In this document: piece after piece, positions 8,317 to 17,044 of the stretch
Position numbering within the stretch: position 1 is the first letter of the stretch
How the letters are laid out: each line of letters opens with the position of its first letter
Origin: Fulvimarina sp.
Lineage (GTDB): Bacteria; Pseudomonadota; Alphaproteobacteria; Rhizobiales; Rhizobiaceae
NCBI GenBank assembly: GCA_002700095.1
Contig: PACL01000039.1
Location: forward strand, 1-64,000
Length of the DNA stretch: 64,000 nt
Reading direction: 5' to 3'
The notes under the pieces: model-generated
What the model was told of the DNA's origin: nothing
Database searches by the model: none
Seen by the model: only the letters and a program-made list of their open reading frames with translations
Made by a program: the position numbers and the translations under genes

Positions 8317-10077
8317 TCAGCCGACGGCCTTCGGCTTCTTGCCGACGGCGCTCTGCGGGTTGAGCTTGCCGATGTTGCCGCTCTCGGTGCCGGCGGCGGG
8401 GTCGATCACCGCGTTGACCAGAGTGGGCCGTCCCGAATCCATCGCCTCGGCGACGGCGCGGGCGAGCTCGTCGGGGGTGGTGGCGTTGACGCCGACGCCG
8501 CCGAAGGCTTCCATCATCCTGTCGTAGCGGGCATTTTCGACGAAGACCGTGGTCGCGACGTCGGCTCCCCCGGTCGGATTGACGTCGGTGCCGCGATAGA
8601 TGCCGTTGTTGTTGAAGACGACGACGCAGACCGGCAGCCGGTAGCGGCAGATCGTCTCGATCTCCATGCCGGAGAAGCCAAACGCGCTGTCGCCCTCGAC
8701 CGCCAGCACGGGCTTGCCGGTCTCGATTGCCGCGGCGATGGCAAAGCCCATGCCGATGCCCATGATGCCCCAGGTGCCGACATCGAGGCGCTTGCGCGGC
8801 TGGTACATGTCGATGATGCCGCGGGCGAGATCGAGGGTGTTGGCACCCTCGTTGACGAGGATGGCGTCGGGGCGATCCTTGACGATCTGCCTCAGGGCGC
8901 CGAGCGCTCCGTGAAAGTCCATGGGGCTGGAGTTCTTGCCGAGGCGGCCGGCCATCTTGGAAAGATTGTCCCGCTTCCTGGCCTCGATCGTCTCGATCCA
9001 GGCCGACGGCGGCGCCTGCCATCCCGCACCGATCTTGCCGAGGAGCGCGGCGACGCAGGAGCCGATGTCGCCGACGAGCGGCGCCGCGATCTCGACGTTG
9101 CTGTCCATCTCGCGTGGCTCGATGTCGATCTGGATGAACCGCTTGGAGCCCGGCGGGCCCCAGCTCTTGCCCTTGCCGTGGGAGAGCAGCCAGTTGAGCC
9201 GCGCGCCGACGAGGACGACGACGTCGGCGTCCTTCAGGACCAGCGAGCGGGCGGCGCTGGCGCATTGGGAATGGGTGTCGGGCAGGAGGCCCTTGGCCAT
9301 GCTCATCGGCAGATAGGGGATGCCGCTCGCCTCGATCAGGGAGCGGATGTCGTCGTCGGCCTGGGCGTAGGCGGCGCCCTTGCCGAGGATGATCAGCGGC
9401 CGCTCGGCGCCCTTCAGGACGTCGATGGCCCGCTTCACCGCCTCGGTGCCGGGAATCTGGGCGGGAGCGGGATCGATGACCTTGACCAGGGACCGTTCCC
9501 CGAGACCGGCATCGACGACCTGGGAGAGGAGCTTGGCCGGCACGTCGAGATAGACGCCGCCGGGCCGCCCCGACAGCGCGGCGCGGATCGCCCTTGCGAC
9601 GGCGATGCCGATGTCCTCGGCATGGAGGACCCGGAAGGCCGCCTTGCAGAGCGGCTTGGCGATGGCGAGCTGGTCCATCTCCTCGTAGTCGCCCTGCTGC
9701 AGGTCGACGATCTCGCGCTCGGAGGAGCCGCTGATCAGGATCATCGGGAAGCAGTTGGTGGTGGCGTTGGCGAGCGCCGTCAGGCCGTTGAGGAAGCCCG
9801 GCGCCGAGACCGTCAGGCAGATGCCGGGCTTCTTGGTGAGGAAGCCGGCGATGGCGGCGGCGTTGCCGGCATGCTGCTCGTGGCGGAACGAGATCACCCG
9901 GAGGCCCTCCGCCTGGGCGAGCCGGCCGAGATCGGTGATCGGGATGCCGGGAACGCCGTAGATGGTGGTCAGGCCGTTCAGCTTCAGCGCGTCGATGATC
10001 AGATGGAACCCGTCGGTCTGCGCGGGTGCCGTGTCCGGTGCGTCTTCGGTCTCGATGACCTCAGCCAGTGCCGACAT
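8317..10077 (-). CDS. oxc: Oxalyl-CoA decarboxylase (ThDP-dependent)
   Basis: 586 residues. It decarboxylates oxalyl-CoA to formyl-CoA and CO2 in the cytoplasm. Domain order: PYR with the cofactor-activating glutamate ([12 protein letters not shown], Glu67), central domain, and PP domain with the thiamin diphosphate/Mg motif GDSAFGFSG followed by FNNNG. The N-terminus has about 22 extra residues relative to the Oxalobacter protein. GGGAGGAC lies 8 nt before the chosen ATG. It forms the core of the oxalate pathway with frc. The long upstream region (10078-10862) carries the operator candidate at 10455. Confidence 0.96.
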   Translation of the reverse strand: MSALAEVIETEDAPDTAPAQTDGFHLIIDALKLNGLTTIYGVPGIPITDLGRLAQAEGLRVISFRHEQHAGNAAAIAGFLTKKPGICLTVSAPGFLNGLTALANATTNCFPMILISGSSEREIVDLQQGDYEEMDQLAIAKPLCKAAFRVLHAEDIGIAVARAIRAALSGRPGGVYLDVPAKLLSQVVDAGLGERSLVKVIDPAPAQIPGTEAVKRAIDVLKGAERPLIILGKGAAYAQADDDIRSLIEASGIPYLPMSMAKGLLPDTHSQCASAARSLVLKDADVVVLVGARLNWLLSHGKGKSWGPPGSKRFIQIDIEPREMDSNVEIAAPLVGDIGSCVAALLGKIGAGWQAPPSAWIETIEARKRDNLSKMAGRLGKNSSPMDFHGALGALRQIVKDRPDAILVNEGANTLDLARGIIDMYQPRKRLDVGTWGIMGIGMGFAIAAAIETGKPVLAVEGDSAFGFSGMEIETICRYRLPVCVVVFNNNGIYRGTDVNPTGGADVATTVFVENARYDRMMEAFGGVGVNATTPDELARAVAEAMDSGRPTLVNAVIDPAAGTESGNIGKLNPQSAVGKKPKAVG

Positions 10078-10454
10078 TGTCTCTTGTCCTCCCGAATGGT
10101 CGCGGCCGTTGGCCGGCCTGCCGATTGTTTGCGATCCCCGGCCGAAGGCCTCGATCACCTGTCCCCATGCACCGGCTGGGCGCCGACCGGGCGCCTGCCG
10201 GGTCGCCGGCCTTGGGCACGGCTCTCCCGTTCGTCCGCGCCGTCTTGGGGGGCGGCGGAGGACGCAAAGCCTCGTGCGGACGGCGAGCGGCCGCGCGGCT
10301 TTCCTAGCCGTGTGGTGGCACGGCCCAGTCGATGTGCAGTAATGTCTGACGTGTTACAGCAGGTCAGTGCTGTTCCGGCGGACGAAGACCGTCCGGCGGC
10401 TGGATGATGCAGTGTCCAAGTGACCTCCGCCTCATTGCTCCTATGACGTTATTG

Positions 10455-10466
10455 CTGGCATGCCAG
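10455..10466. promoter_or_regulatory. Perfect 12-nt palindrome upstream of oxc-frc
   Basis: CTGGCATGCCAG, followed by ATACC. It is identical over 16 nt to the copy at 10794 and shares the TGGCAT/ATGCCA half-sites with 2672 and 6740. It lies about 380 nt upstream of oxc, beside a minus-strand TTGACG. Likely an operator; the binding protein is unknown. Confidence 0.6.
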
Positions 10467-10793
10467 ATACCAAGCGTCAAGTTGGAATTCATCGAAACGT
10501 CATAGGGAGCGGAACTTTCGATTGTGCAGCGCCGCACCCAAAGAAAATCCCGCAGTCTGATTCTCTGTCACAAAACGACGCAGAAGAGGCGCGGGTAGCG
10601 TCCTCGATTGCCGGGATTCAGGGCTTCGGCAGCGAAATGGGGAAACCGGGAGAGGCCGACGCGGCGCCGTGTGCAGCTGCGCTCCGGCGCCGCGTCCTGC
10701 CGGCGCAGGAGCGCCGCTCCCAAGGGCCGAGCCGTGACAGGCATGCATGATGCTCGGGTCAGCCATGCAGCAAGGCGCGTTGTCGGCCATTCT

Positions 10794-10805
10794 CTGGCAT
10801 GCCAG
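10794..10805. promoter_or_regulatory. Perfect 12-nt palindrome upstream of the 45-codon gene
   Basis: CTGGCATGCCAG followed by ATACAA, ending 57 nt before the small gene's ATG. A weak TTGTCG lies at 10780-10785, so the palindrome would sit in the promoter spacer, a typical repressor position. It is the direct-repeat partner of the oxc site. Confidence 0.55.
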
Positions 10806-10862
10806 ATACAAGGCCAGCCGACGGACCATCCGCGGATCAGATCGAACCACCGGAGCAGCCCC

Positions 10863-11000
10863 ATGCCGACGACCCACGCAAGCCTTTCCGCCAGCCGCAC
10901 CGCCGAGACCCGCGGCTTCCTCGCCGCCGTGATGGCCTTTCTCGACAAGCGCGCCGTGAGCGAGGCGAAGACCCGCAGCTACGTGCCGTTCGGCCTCTGA
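10863..11000 (+). CDS. Small protein of unknown function, probably co-regulated with the oxalate genes
   Basis: 45 codons: basic, with a short hydrophobic stretch (GFLAAVMAFLDKRA) and the C-terminus TRSYVPFGL. I do not recognise the family. Support: ATG with GGAG 7 nt upstream, strong G/C third positions, a dedicated upstream palindrome shared with oxc (10794-10805), and a strong hairpin terminator 62 nt downstream. It stands alone on the plus strand between oxc and the AraC gene. It could be a peptide factor or regulator for the oxalate pathway; that is inference from shared control. It could also be a non-coding transcript. Confidence 0.5.
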   Translation: MPTTHASLSASRTAETRGFLAAVMAFLDKRAVSEAKTRSYVPFGL

Positions 11001-11061
11001 GCGCTGCGACCGCGTCATCTCCGGACCGGGCTCTTCCGACGAGCCCACCGGACCGGATCTT

Positions 11062-11098
11062 GAAACGCCCTGCGTCCACCCGGACGCCAGGGCGTTTC
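11062..11098. terminator. Bidirectional hairpin terminator
   Basis: GAAACGCCCTG pairs with CAGGGCGTTTC, extended by CGTCC/GGACG with one bulged base and a 4-nt loop. It ends the plus-strand small gene and overlaps the stop codon of the convergent araC-type gene. Confidence 0.75.
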
Positions 11099-12209
11099 AC
11101 ATTTGCGCGGGATGCAGCACCTGCCGGCGCCAGATCTGCGGGGCGAGCTTGTTCTGCTGGCGAAAGGCCCGGGAGAACGCCGTCGCGTCGCTGTAGCCGA
11201 CCTCGAAGGCGATCTCCGTCAGCGGCATCGCCGTATCGCGCAGGAGCCGGCTCGCCGCCTCGATCCGCACATGCAGGAGGATGCGGCGAAAGCTCGTCTC
11301 TTCGGCCGCAAGGCCCCGGTTCAGGGCCCGTTCGCTGATCCCCAGCTCCAGCGCGACGTCGGCGAGGCGGGGCGTGCGGCCGTGGCCGACCTCGGCGCCG
11401 ACCTGCCGCGTCACCACCTCGGCCAGCGACGGCTCATGGTGGCGGCTCGCCCGCAGCCTGGCGAAGTAGCTCTCCAGATGCTCGATCAGCAGCGGGTCGG
11501 GGGACGGCATGGCGAGATCGAGCAGCGCCCGGTCGAAGAGCAGCGCCGATTCCCGCTTGCCGAATTCGACGCCAGTGTCGAAATATTGGGCATGGTGATA
11601 GCGCCGCGTCAGCGGCAGATGGGTGAAGTCCACCCGCATCGCCCGCCAGCGGGTGCCGAACAGCCGGCGGAACGCCGCATTCAGCATGCCGAGGGTGAAT
11701 TCGGCGTCCTGCCGCCGGTGCCGGATGCGCGGATCGTCGATCCGGTAGACGATCCGGGCGAGATCGCCATCGACCTCCAGCGTGATGGCGGAGCGTTCCT
11801 GCAGATCCTCGAAATGATCGGCAAAGAGTTGCAGCCCCTCGCGGACCGTGCGGGCATGGATGAGCAGATAGCCGATCGGGCCGAGGTCGGTCATCAGGAA
11901 GGTTTCGCCGAATTCCAGCCCGAAATGCTCGTTTCCCGTCAGTTCCGCGGCTTCCTCGAGAAGCTGCGTATAGTCGCGCAGCGGCATGGCGTCGGTGCCG
12001 CTCCGAGGCCGATTCTGGGGCCGATGGGCGAGCGCCCGGTACTTGTGGAGCAGCCGGTCGGGATCGCCGCCCATGCGCCGGGTGGTCTCGTCGATCCCCT
12101 TGGCGGCGGTGAGGAGGATCTCCGGGTCGGTGAGGTCGCAGGGACGCTGGCCGATGCGCTGCGCCGGACCAGTCACGCCCTTTTCTCGGCAATACGCTTG
12201 CACTGGCAT
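11097..12209 (-). CDS. AraC-family transcriptional regulator
   Basis: 370 residues. The N-terminal two thirds matches the arabinose-binding-like domain of the OruR/ArgR-type AraC subgroup (LTGNEHFGLEFGETF); the C-terminal 100 residues hold the double HTH (ADVALELGISERALNRGL ... EIAFEVGYSDATAFSRAF). It diverges from the copper amine oxidase gene; two GCCAAG direct repeats 21 nt apart lie between them, so it probably controls amine uptake and oxidation. The ATG at 12209 has only a weak ribosome site; an in-frame GTG about 11 codons in, preceded by GAGAAAAGGG, is an alternative. The stop codon is embedded in a terminator hairpin. Confidence 0.88.
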   Translation of the reverse strand: MPVQAYCREKGVTGPAQRIGQRPCDLTDPEILLTAAKGIDETTRRMGGDPDRLLHKYRALAHRPQNRPRSGTDAMPLRDYTQLLEEAAELTGNEHFGLEFGETFLMTDLGPIGYLLIHARTVREGLQLFADHFEDLQERSAITLEVDGDLARIVYRIDDPRIRHRRQDAEFTLGMLNAAFRRLFGTRWRAMRVDFTHLPLTRRYHHAQYFDTGVEFGKRESALLFDRALLDLAMPSPDPLLIEHLESYFARLRASRHHEPSLAEVVTRQVGAEVGHGRTPRLADVALELGISERALNRGLAAEETSFRRILLHVRIEAASRLLRDTAMPLTEIAFEVGYSDATAFSRAFRQQNKLAPQIWRRQVLHPAQM

Positions 12210-12350
12210 GGGACGAACTCCGCTCTGGCTTGAAAAGCGTTGACGGGGACGGTTTCCAGCAAAGCAAGAACGGGGCCACTTGCCTGGATCGCCCTGCTCC
12301 CTTCGTCATGCCGCCGGCGACCGGTTCTGGTCCTGTACGGGGCGCAAACT

Positions 12351-12377
12351 GCCAAGAAGCTGGCGCAATCGGCCAAG
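12351..12377 (+). promoter_or_regulatory. Direct repeat, likely AraC-type binding half-sites
   Basis: GCCAAG occurs at 12351-12356 and 12372-12377, a 21-nt spacing (two helical turns) typical of AraC-family operators. It lies between the regulator and the amine oxidase gene, about 95 nt before the latter's start. Confidence 0.45.
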
Positions 12378-12470
12378 CCGACGGCGGGGTGGCTGAATAA
12401 GCTCTTCCCACCCAGGGAACGGCGACGGCTGCGGCCGCAGCCGGGCCGCCAGCGAGCGAAGGATCCGGCG

Positions 12471-14444
12471 ATGAATGTGAGCGAGGCGAAGTTCGAACCC
12501 GCAACCGGCCAGGCGACGCCGTTCGTCTCCACTGGCGTCACCCATCCGCTGCAGCCGCTCACCGAACAGGAAATGCATCTCGCCATGAAGATCGCCGGCG
12601 AGGGCCTCGGCCTCGGCGCCGAGACGCTGTTCGAGCTGGTGGAACTGAACGAGCCTTCGAAGGACGCGGTCTGGGCGTTCCAGCCCGGCGACCCGATCCT
12701 GCGGGAGGCGCGGGTCAACGTCTATCCGCGGCGAGGGCTCGGCGTCTGGCGCTGCGTCGTCAGCCTCGCCGAGGAAAAGCTCCTGGCTAAGACCTTCCAT
12801 GAAACCGCCCGGCCGATGATCCAGCCGGAGGAGTTTCTCGAGGTCGAGGCCTGCGTCAAGCTCGATCCGCGCTTCATCGAAGCCTGCGCAAAGCGCGGCA
12901 TCACCGACATGGACATGGTCTGCGTCGACCCGTGGTCGGCCGGCAATTTCGGCGTCGAGGGGGAGGAGGGCCTCCACCTCTCCCACACCTTCGCCTGGGT
13001 GCGGACCCGCGAGGACGACAATCTCTATGCCCACCCGCTGGAGGGGCTCAACGCCGTCGTCGACATCAAGACGATGACGGTGCTGCGGGTGGACGACCAT
13101 GGCGGCGCGCCGGTGCCGTGGAAGGAAATCAACTATGCCGCGCAGTTTCGGGACGCGTTCCGCGACGACCTGAAGCCCATCGACATCGAGCAGAAGGAGG
13201 GCGTGAGCTTTATCCTCGACGGCCACCACATCACCTGGGCCGACTGGTCCATGGTGATCGGCTTCTCCTCGCGCGAGGGCCTGACGCTGCACGACATCAA
13301 GGTCGCCGGGCGGCCGGTGATCTATCGCGCCTCGATCGCCGAGATGGTGGTGCCCTACGGCTCGACCGAGAAGGCGCATTTCCGCAAGAACGTCTTCGAC
13401 ATCGGCGAATACGGCATCGGCAAGCTGGCGAACTCGCTGAAGCTCGGCTGCGACTGCCTCGGCGCCATCGCCTATCTGGACGCGGTCTACGCCAACCGGA
13501 CCGGCGAGACGATCACCATCGAGAACGCCATCTGCATCCACGAGGAAGACGACGGCATCGCCTGGAAGCACTGGGACTTCCGCACCGAGAAGACCGAGGT
13601 CCGGCGGGCCCGGCGCCTGGTGATCTCCTCGATCGCCACCGTCGGCAACTACGAATACGGCTTCTACTGGTACTTCCATCTCGACGGCACGATCGAGCAC
13701 GAGATCAAGGCGACCGGCATCATCAACACCGTCGCCTGCGAGCCAGGCCAGCCGGGCAAGTTCGGCGTCGAGGTCTCGCCCGGCGTCGCCGGCCAGATCC
13801 ACCAGCACCTGTTCTGCGCCCGGCTCGACATGGCGATCGACGGCAAGGACAACTCGGTCGTCGAATGCAACACGCTGACGGCGCCGATGGGGCCGGAAAA
13901 CCCCTATGGCAACGCCTTCTGGATCGAGGAGACGACGCTCGACACCGAATGCGGCCGCTCGCGCAACGCCGATACCGAGCGCTACTGGAAGTTCGTCAGT
14001 GCGAGCCGCAAGAACGCCGTCGGCAGACCCACCGCCTACAAGCTCCATCCCGTCCACGCGGTGCGCAACTTCTACCAGCCGGGCTCGCCCTCGGGCCTGC
14101 GCGCCAGCTTCACCGACCAGCATCTCTGGGTGACGGCCTTCGAGGCCGAGGAGCGCTATCCGGCCGGCGACCACGTCAACCACTCGGACGGCTCCGACGG
14201 CGTCGCCGCCTATGCCGCCAAGGGCCGGCCGATCGCCGGCGAGGATCTCGTCGCCTGGCATGTCTTCGGGCTGCATCACCAGCCGCGGGTCGAGGACTTT
14301 CCGGTCCAGCCCTGCGTGACGACGGGATTCACGCTGATGCCGACGGGCTTCTTCGACGGCAATCCGAACATGGACCTGCCGCCGGACATCAACAAGAAGA
14401 GCAGCCACGTCAACGGCTGCTGCCACGCGGCGGCGGCGGAGTGA
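12471..14444 (+). CDS. Primary-amine oxidase (copper/topaquinone)
   Basis: 657 residues. It oxidises primary amines to aldehydes, releasing ammonia and hydrogen peroxide. Visible catalytic features: the topaquinone motif NYEY (Tyr394 is the modified residue), the catalytic base in AYLDAVY (Asp337), copper ligands in HQH (His444, His446) and a third His in GLHHQPRVEDFP. No signal peptide is evident, so it is probably cytoplasmic. The start at 12471 has AAGGATC 5 nt upstream; the open frame begins earlier (12240) without support. It precedes a polyamine-type ABC transporter on the same strand. Substrate (putrescine, tyramine, phenylethylamine or others) is not readable from the sequence. Confidence 0.94.
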   Translation: MNVSEAKFEPATGQATPFVSTGVTHPLQPLTEQEMHLAMKIAGEGLGLGAETLFELVELNEPSKDAVWAFQPGDPILREARVNVYPRRGLGVWRCVVSLAEEKLLAKTFHETARPMIQPEEFLEVEACVKLDPRFIEACAKRGITDMDMVCVDPWSAGNFGVEGEEGLHLSHTFAWVRTREDDNLYAHPLEGLNAVVDIKTMTVLRVDDHGGAPVPWKEINYAAQFRDAFRDDLKPIDIEQKEGVSFILDGHHITWADWSMVIGFSSREGLTLHDIKVAGRPVIYRASIAEMVVPYGSTEKAHFRKNVFDIGEYGIGKLANSLKLGCDCLGAIAYLDAVYANRTGETITIENAICIHEEDDGIAWKHWDFRTEKTEVRRARRLVISSIATVGNYEYGFYWYFHLDGTIEHEIKATGIINTVACEPGQPGKFGVEVSPGVAGQIHQHLFCARLDMAIDGKDNSVVECNTLTAPMGPENPYGNAFWIEETTLDTECGRSRNADTERYWKFVSASRKNAVGRPTAYKLHPVHAVRNFYQPGSPSGLRASFTDQHLWVTAFEAEERYPAGDHVNHSDGSDGVAAYAAKGRPIAGEDLVAWHVFGLHHQPRVEDFPVQPCVTTGFTLMPTGFFDGNPNMDLPPDINKKSSHVNGCCHAAAAE

Positions 14445-14492
14445 GGCGTCCCGGCTGACCCGGCCGGTGCGGGGCGCCAGAGGGCCGGGTCC

Positions 14493-14526
14493 GCTAAGCG
14501 GGCGCCACGGGCCTGGCCTGCTTAGC
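14493..14526 (+). terminator. Hairpin between the amine oxidase and transporter genes
   Basis: GCTAAGCGGGC and GCCTGCTTAGC form an 11-nt stem with one G-T pair and a 12-nt loop. No T run follows. It may attenuate read-through or stabilise the processed mRNA so that transporter and oxidase levels differ. Confidence 0.4.
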
Positions 14527-14622
14527 CGGATCCCCAGCCTGCGACGAATCTTCGACCAACGCCACCGCGAGATGACCGCCGACCGCACCGAGCCGCCAAC
14601 GTACCCGAGAGAGGATCACTGC

Positions 14623-15897
14623 ATGCCAAAGTCGCTTGCCGGAATGCGCGGGTCCATCACCCGCAGATCGCTGCTCAAGACCTCCGCGGCCGGTGCGGCG
14701 GCGCTGGCCATGCCGATGATCGGCGGCCGCTCGGCCTACGCCTCCGAGGGCTCGGCCTACGCGATGGAACTGTGGGAGAAGACCAAGGCCGACCTCGCCG
14801 CCATGGGCGACTTCCGCAAGGACCTCAACATCCACGCCTGGGAGGGCTACACCGAAGAGCCCGTCCTCGATCCCTTCGCTTCCCAGGTCGGCGCGACGGT
14901 GAATCCGCAGATGCTGATCTCCGACCCGGCGGCGGTGAACAACCTGCGCTCGGGCGGCACCTCGACCTGGGACGTCATCAATCTCAACAATGCCTGGCAG
15001 CGCAAGGAGCTTTATCCCGAGGGGCTGATCACGCCGCTCGACAAGGAGAAGTTCAAGCCGCTCTACGCCATGAACACGCCGGGCTTCCAGTGGCCCTATC
15101 TCTGGGCGATGGACCAGGGCGGCAACGAGCTCCTGGGCATGATCCAGCGCTTCGGCCCGTCGGGCATCGGCGTCAACACCGACAAGATTTCCCGCGAAAC
15201 CGTCGAGAAGGGCGGCTACATGGAGATCATCGAGGGCGCCAAGGGCCAGTACGGCATCCTCGACTACGAGAACTGGGTGATCATGCACACCTGCATGGCG
15301 GCCGGCTTCTCGCCCTTCCGCAAGCACACCGAAGCCGAGATGGAGAGCTACCGGGAGCTGATCTTCAAGCTCTTCGCCAATGCCAAGAAGGTATCGGACG
15401 ACCAGGCGGCGCTCGCCCGAGACATGATCACCGGCGAGATCGTCGCCGTCATCCCCGGCAGCGTCTATTCGGTCTCGGCCGCCCGCTTCGAGGGCGAGAC
15501 GCAGATCGAGAGCGTCATGCCCGAGGACGGCATCGAGGAGACCAAGACGGCGGAGACCCCCAAGGGCAAGTCCGGCATCACCTGGATCGAGGTGACCTCG
15601 CTGGTGAAGAACCCGGCCCCGACGCCGCTGGCCGAAGCCTTCCTCGTCTACTGCCACACGCCGGAGGCCGCCTACCGCGTCGCCGCCAAGGCGCCGGGCA
15701 CCCTCAACCCGATCGTCCAGATGGGCTCGCCCGACGTTCTCTCCCAGTTCACCGAGGACGAGCTCGAGGCGATCCAGTGGGGTGAGGACGGGCAGTGGCT
15801 CGAAACCCTCCTCGGCCGCTGCATCGATTTCGACATCAACCCCGACTACGCGGCGATGCACGACCTCTACACCGAGGCGAAGCGCTCGCGCGGCTGA
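14623..15897 (+). CDS. ABC transporter periplasmic binding protein, spermidine/putrescine type
   Basis: 424 residues. The N-terminus has a twin-arginine signal (ITRRSLLKTSAAGAAALAMP), so the folded protein is exported by Tat. The mature part follows the PotD/PotF solute-binding family (LNIHAWEGYTEEPVLDPF; GGTSTWDVINLNN). It would deliver an amine or polyamine to the permease pair encoded downstream. GAGAGGATC precedes the ATG. It is the first transporter gene after the amine oxidase, so the imported amine is probably the oxidase substrate. Confidence 0.88.
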   Translation: MPKSLAGMRGSITRRSLLKTSAAGAAALAMPMIGGRSAYASEGSAYAMELWEKTKADLAAMGDFRKDLNIHAWEGYTEEPVLDPFASQVGATVNPQMLISDPAAVNNLRSGGTSTWDVINLNNAWQRKELYPEGLITPLDKEKFKPLYAMNTPGFQWPYLWAMDQGGNELLGMIQRFGPSGIGVNTDKISRETVEKGGYMEIIEGAKGQYGILDYENWVIMHTCMAAGFSPFRKHTEAEMESYRELIFKLFANAKKVSDDQAALARDMITGEIVAVIPGSVYSVSAARFEGETQIESVMPEDGIEETKTAETPKGKSGITWIEVTSLVKNPAPTPLAEAFLVYCHTPEAAYRVAAKAPGTLNPIVQMGSPDVLSQFTEDELEAIQWGEDGQWLETLLGRCIDFDINPDYAAMHDLYTEAKRSRG

Positions 15898-15970
15898 GCC
15901 TCGCCGAGAAGAACTGCCGGGGCACAGGTCCCGGTGGTCCCCCGTATCCGTCCCGAGCCGGTGAACGCCC

Positions 15971-17044
15971 ATGGCCCTTCTAGAGCTTCGCAAGGTCGAC
16001 AAGTTCTTCGACGACTTCGTCGCCGTCGATCGTGTCTCGCTGTCCATCGAGGAGGGCGAGTTCTTCACCATCGTCGGGCCGTCCGGCTCGGGCAAGACGA
16101 CGATGATCCGCATGCTGGTCGGCATGGACAAGCCGACCAATGGCGAGATCCTCCTGCGCGGCAAGGTGATCAACGACGTGCCGGCCAATCTCCGGCCGAC
16201 CTGCATGGTGTTCCAGTCGCTGGCGCTGTTTCCGCACATGAGCGTCGGCGCGAATGTCGAATATTCGATGAAGTGCAAGGGCGTGCCGAAGCCCGAGCGG
16301 CGCCGGCGGGCGATGCACTTCCTCGGCATCGCCCATCTGCCCGAGAGCTACTACGACAAGCCGGTGACCCAGTGCTCGGGCGGCGAGCGCCAGCGCGTCG
16401 CGATCGCAAGGGCGCTCGCCTTCGACCCGGAGATCCTGTTCTTCGACGAGCCGCTGTCGGCCATCGACTACCGGCTGCGCAAGGTGCTCGAGCGCGAGCT
16501 GAAGGACATCCAGCGCGCCACCGGCAAGACTTTCGTCTACATCACCCATTCCCTGGAGGAGGCGATGGTGATGTCGGACCGCATCGCCGTCATGCAGAAG
16601 GGCCGGATCGCCCAGATCGGCACGCCGCACGAGATCTACCGCTCGCCCACCAGCCATTTCGTCTCCGAATTCATGGGCGAGGTGAACAGCTTCACTGTCC
16701 GCCCGGACGGCGACGGGAGGCTGGTCGACCTGAAGAGCGGCCGCACCATCATCACCGTGCCCGACGCGACGCCGGCGGACCTCAAATCCGGCGTCCTGGT
16801 CGTGCGGCCCGAGGACATGCTGATGGGCCGGCAGATCCCGGCGGGAGCGGCCTGCGTGCTCGCCGGCCGCATCGTCAACGAATATGTGCTTGGCTCGCGG
16901 GTCCAGTATCAGGTGAAGGCCGAGGAGGATCTCTACCTCGTCGAGAAGATCCGCGCCGCGGACGACACGGAGACCGTGGGGTCCGAGGTCGAGATCGGCT
17001 GGAAGCCCGCCGATGCGCGGATCTTCGCGGAGCCGATGCAATGA
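15971..17044 (+). CDS. ABC transporter ATP-binding protein, PotA type
   Basis: 357 residues with all nucleotide-binding motifs: Walker A GPSGSGKTT, Q-loop (VFQSLALFPH), signature CSGGERQRVAIARAL, Walker B ILFFDEP, switch His (YITHS), then a C-terminal TOBE-like region from about residue 250. The signature has CSGGE in place of the commoner LSGGQ, still a functional form. It powers uptake through the two downstream permeases. The stop overlaps the next gene as ATGA, so translation is coupled. Confidence 0.92.
   Translation: MALLELRKVDKFFDDFVAVDRVSLSIEEGEFFTIVGPSGSGKTTMIRMLVGMDKPTNGEILLRGKVINDVPANLRPTCMVFQSLALFPHMSVGANVEYSMKCKGVPKPERRRRAMHFLGIAHLPESYYDKPVTQCSGGERQRVAIARALAFDPEILFFDEPLSAIDYRLRKVLERELKDIQRATGKTFVYITHSLEEAMVMSDRIAVMQKGRIAQIGTPHEIYRSPTSHFVSEFMGEVNSFTVRPDGDGRLVDLKSGRTIITVPDATPADLKSGVLVVRPEDMLMGRQIPAGAACVLAGRIVNEYVLGSRVQYQVKAEEDLYLVEKIRAADDTETVGSEVEIGWKPADARIFAEPMQ

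Larger units (their letters stand above)
10078..10862. other. Long upstream region of oxc, shared with a small gene
   Basis: Nearly 800 nt without a convincing long gene. It holds two copies of a 16-nt direct repeat, CTGGCATGCCAGATAC, at 10455-10470 and 10794-10809, each containing a perfect palindrome. A TTGACG hexamer on the minus strand (10475-10480) could serve oxc. The 96-codon frame at 10460-10750 begins inside the palindrome and resembles no protein I know. Confidence 0.55.

Noticed and set aside
10460-10750. A 96-codon frame upstream of the small gene
   Set aside because: It starts inside the palindrome, has no ribosome site and no protein-like pattern.
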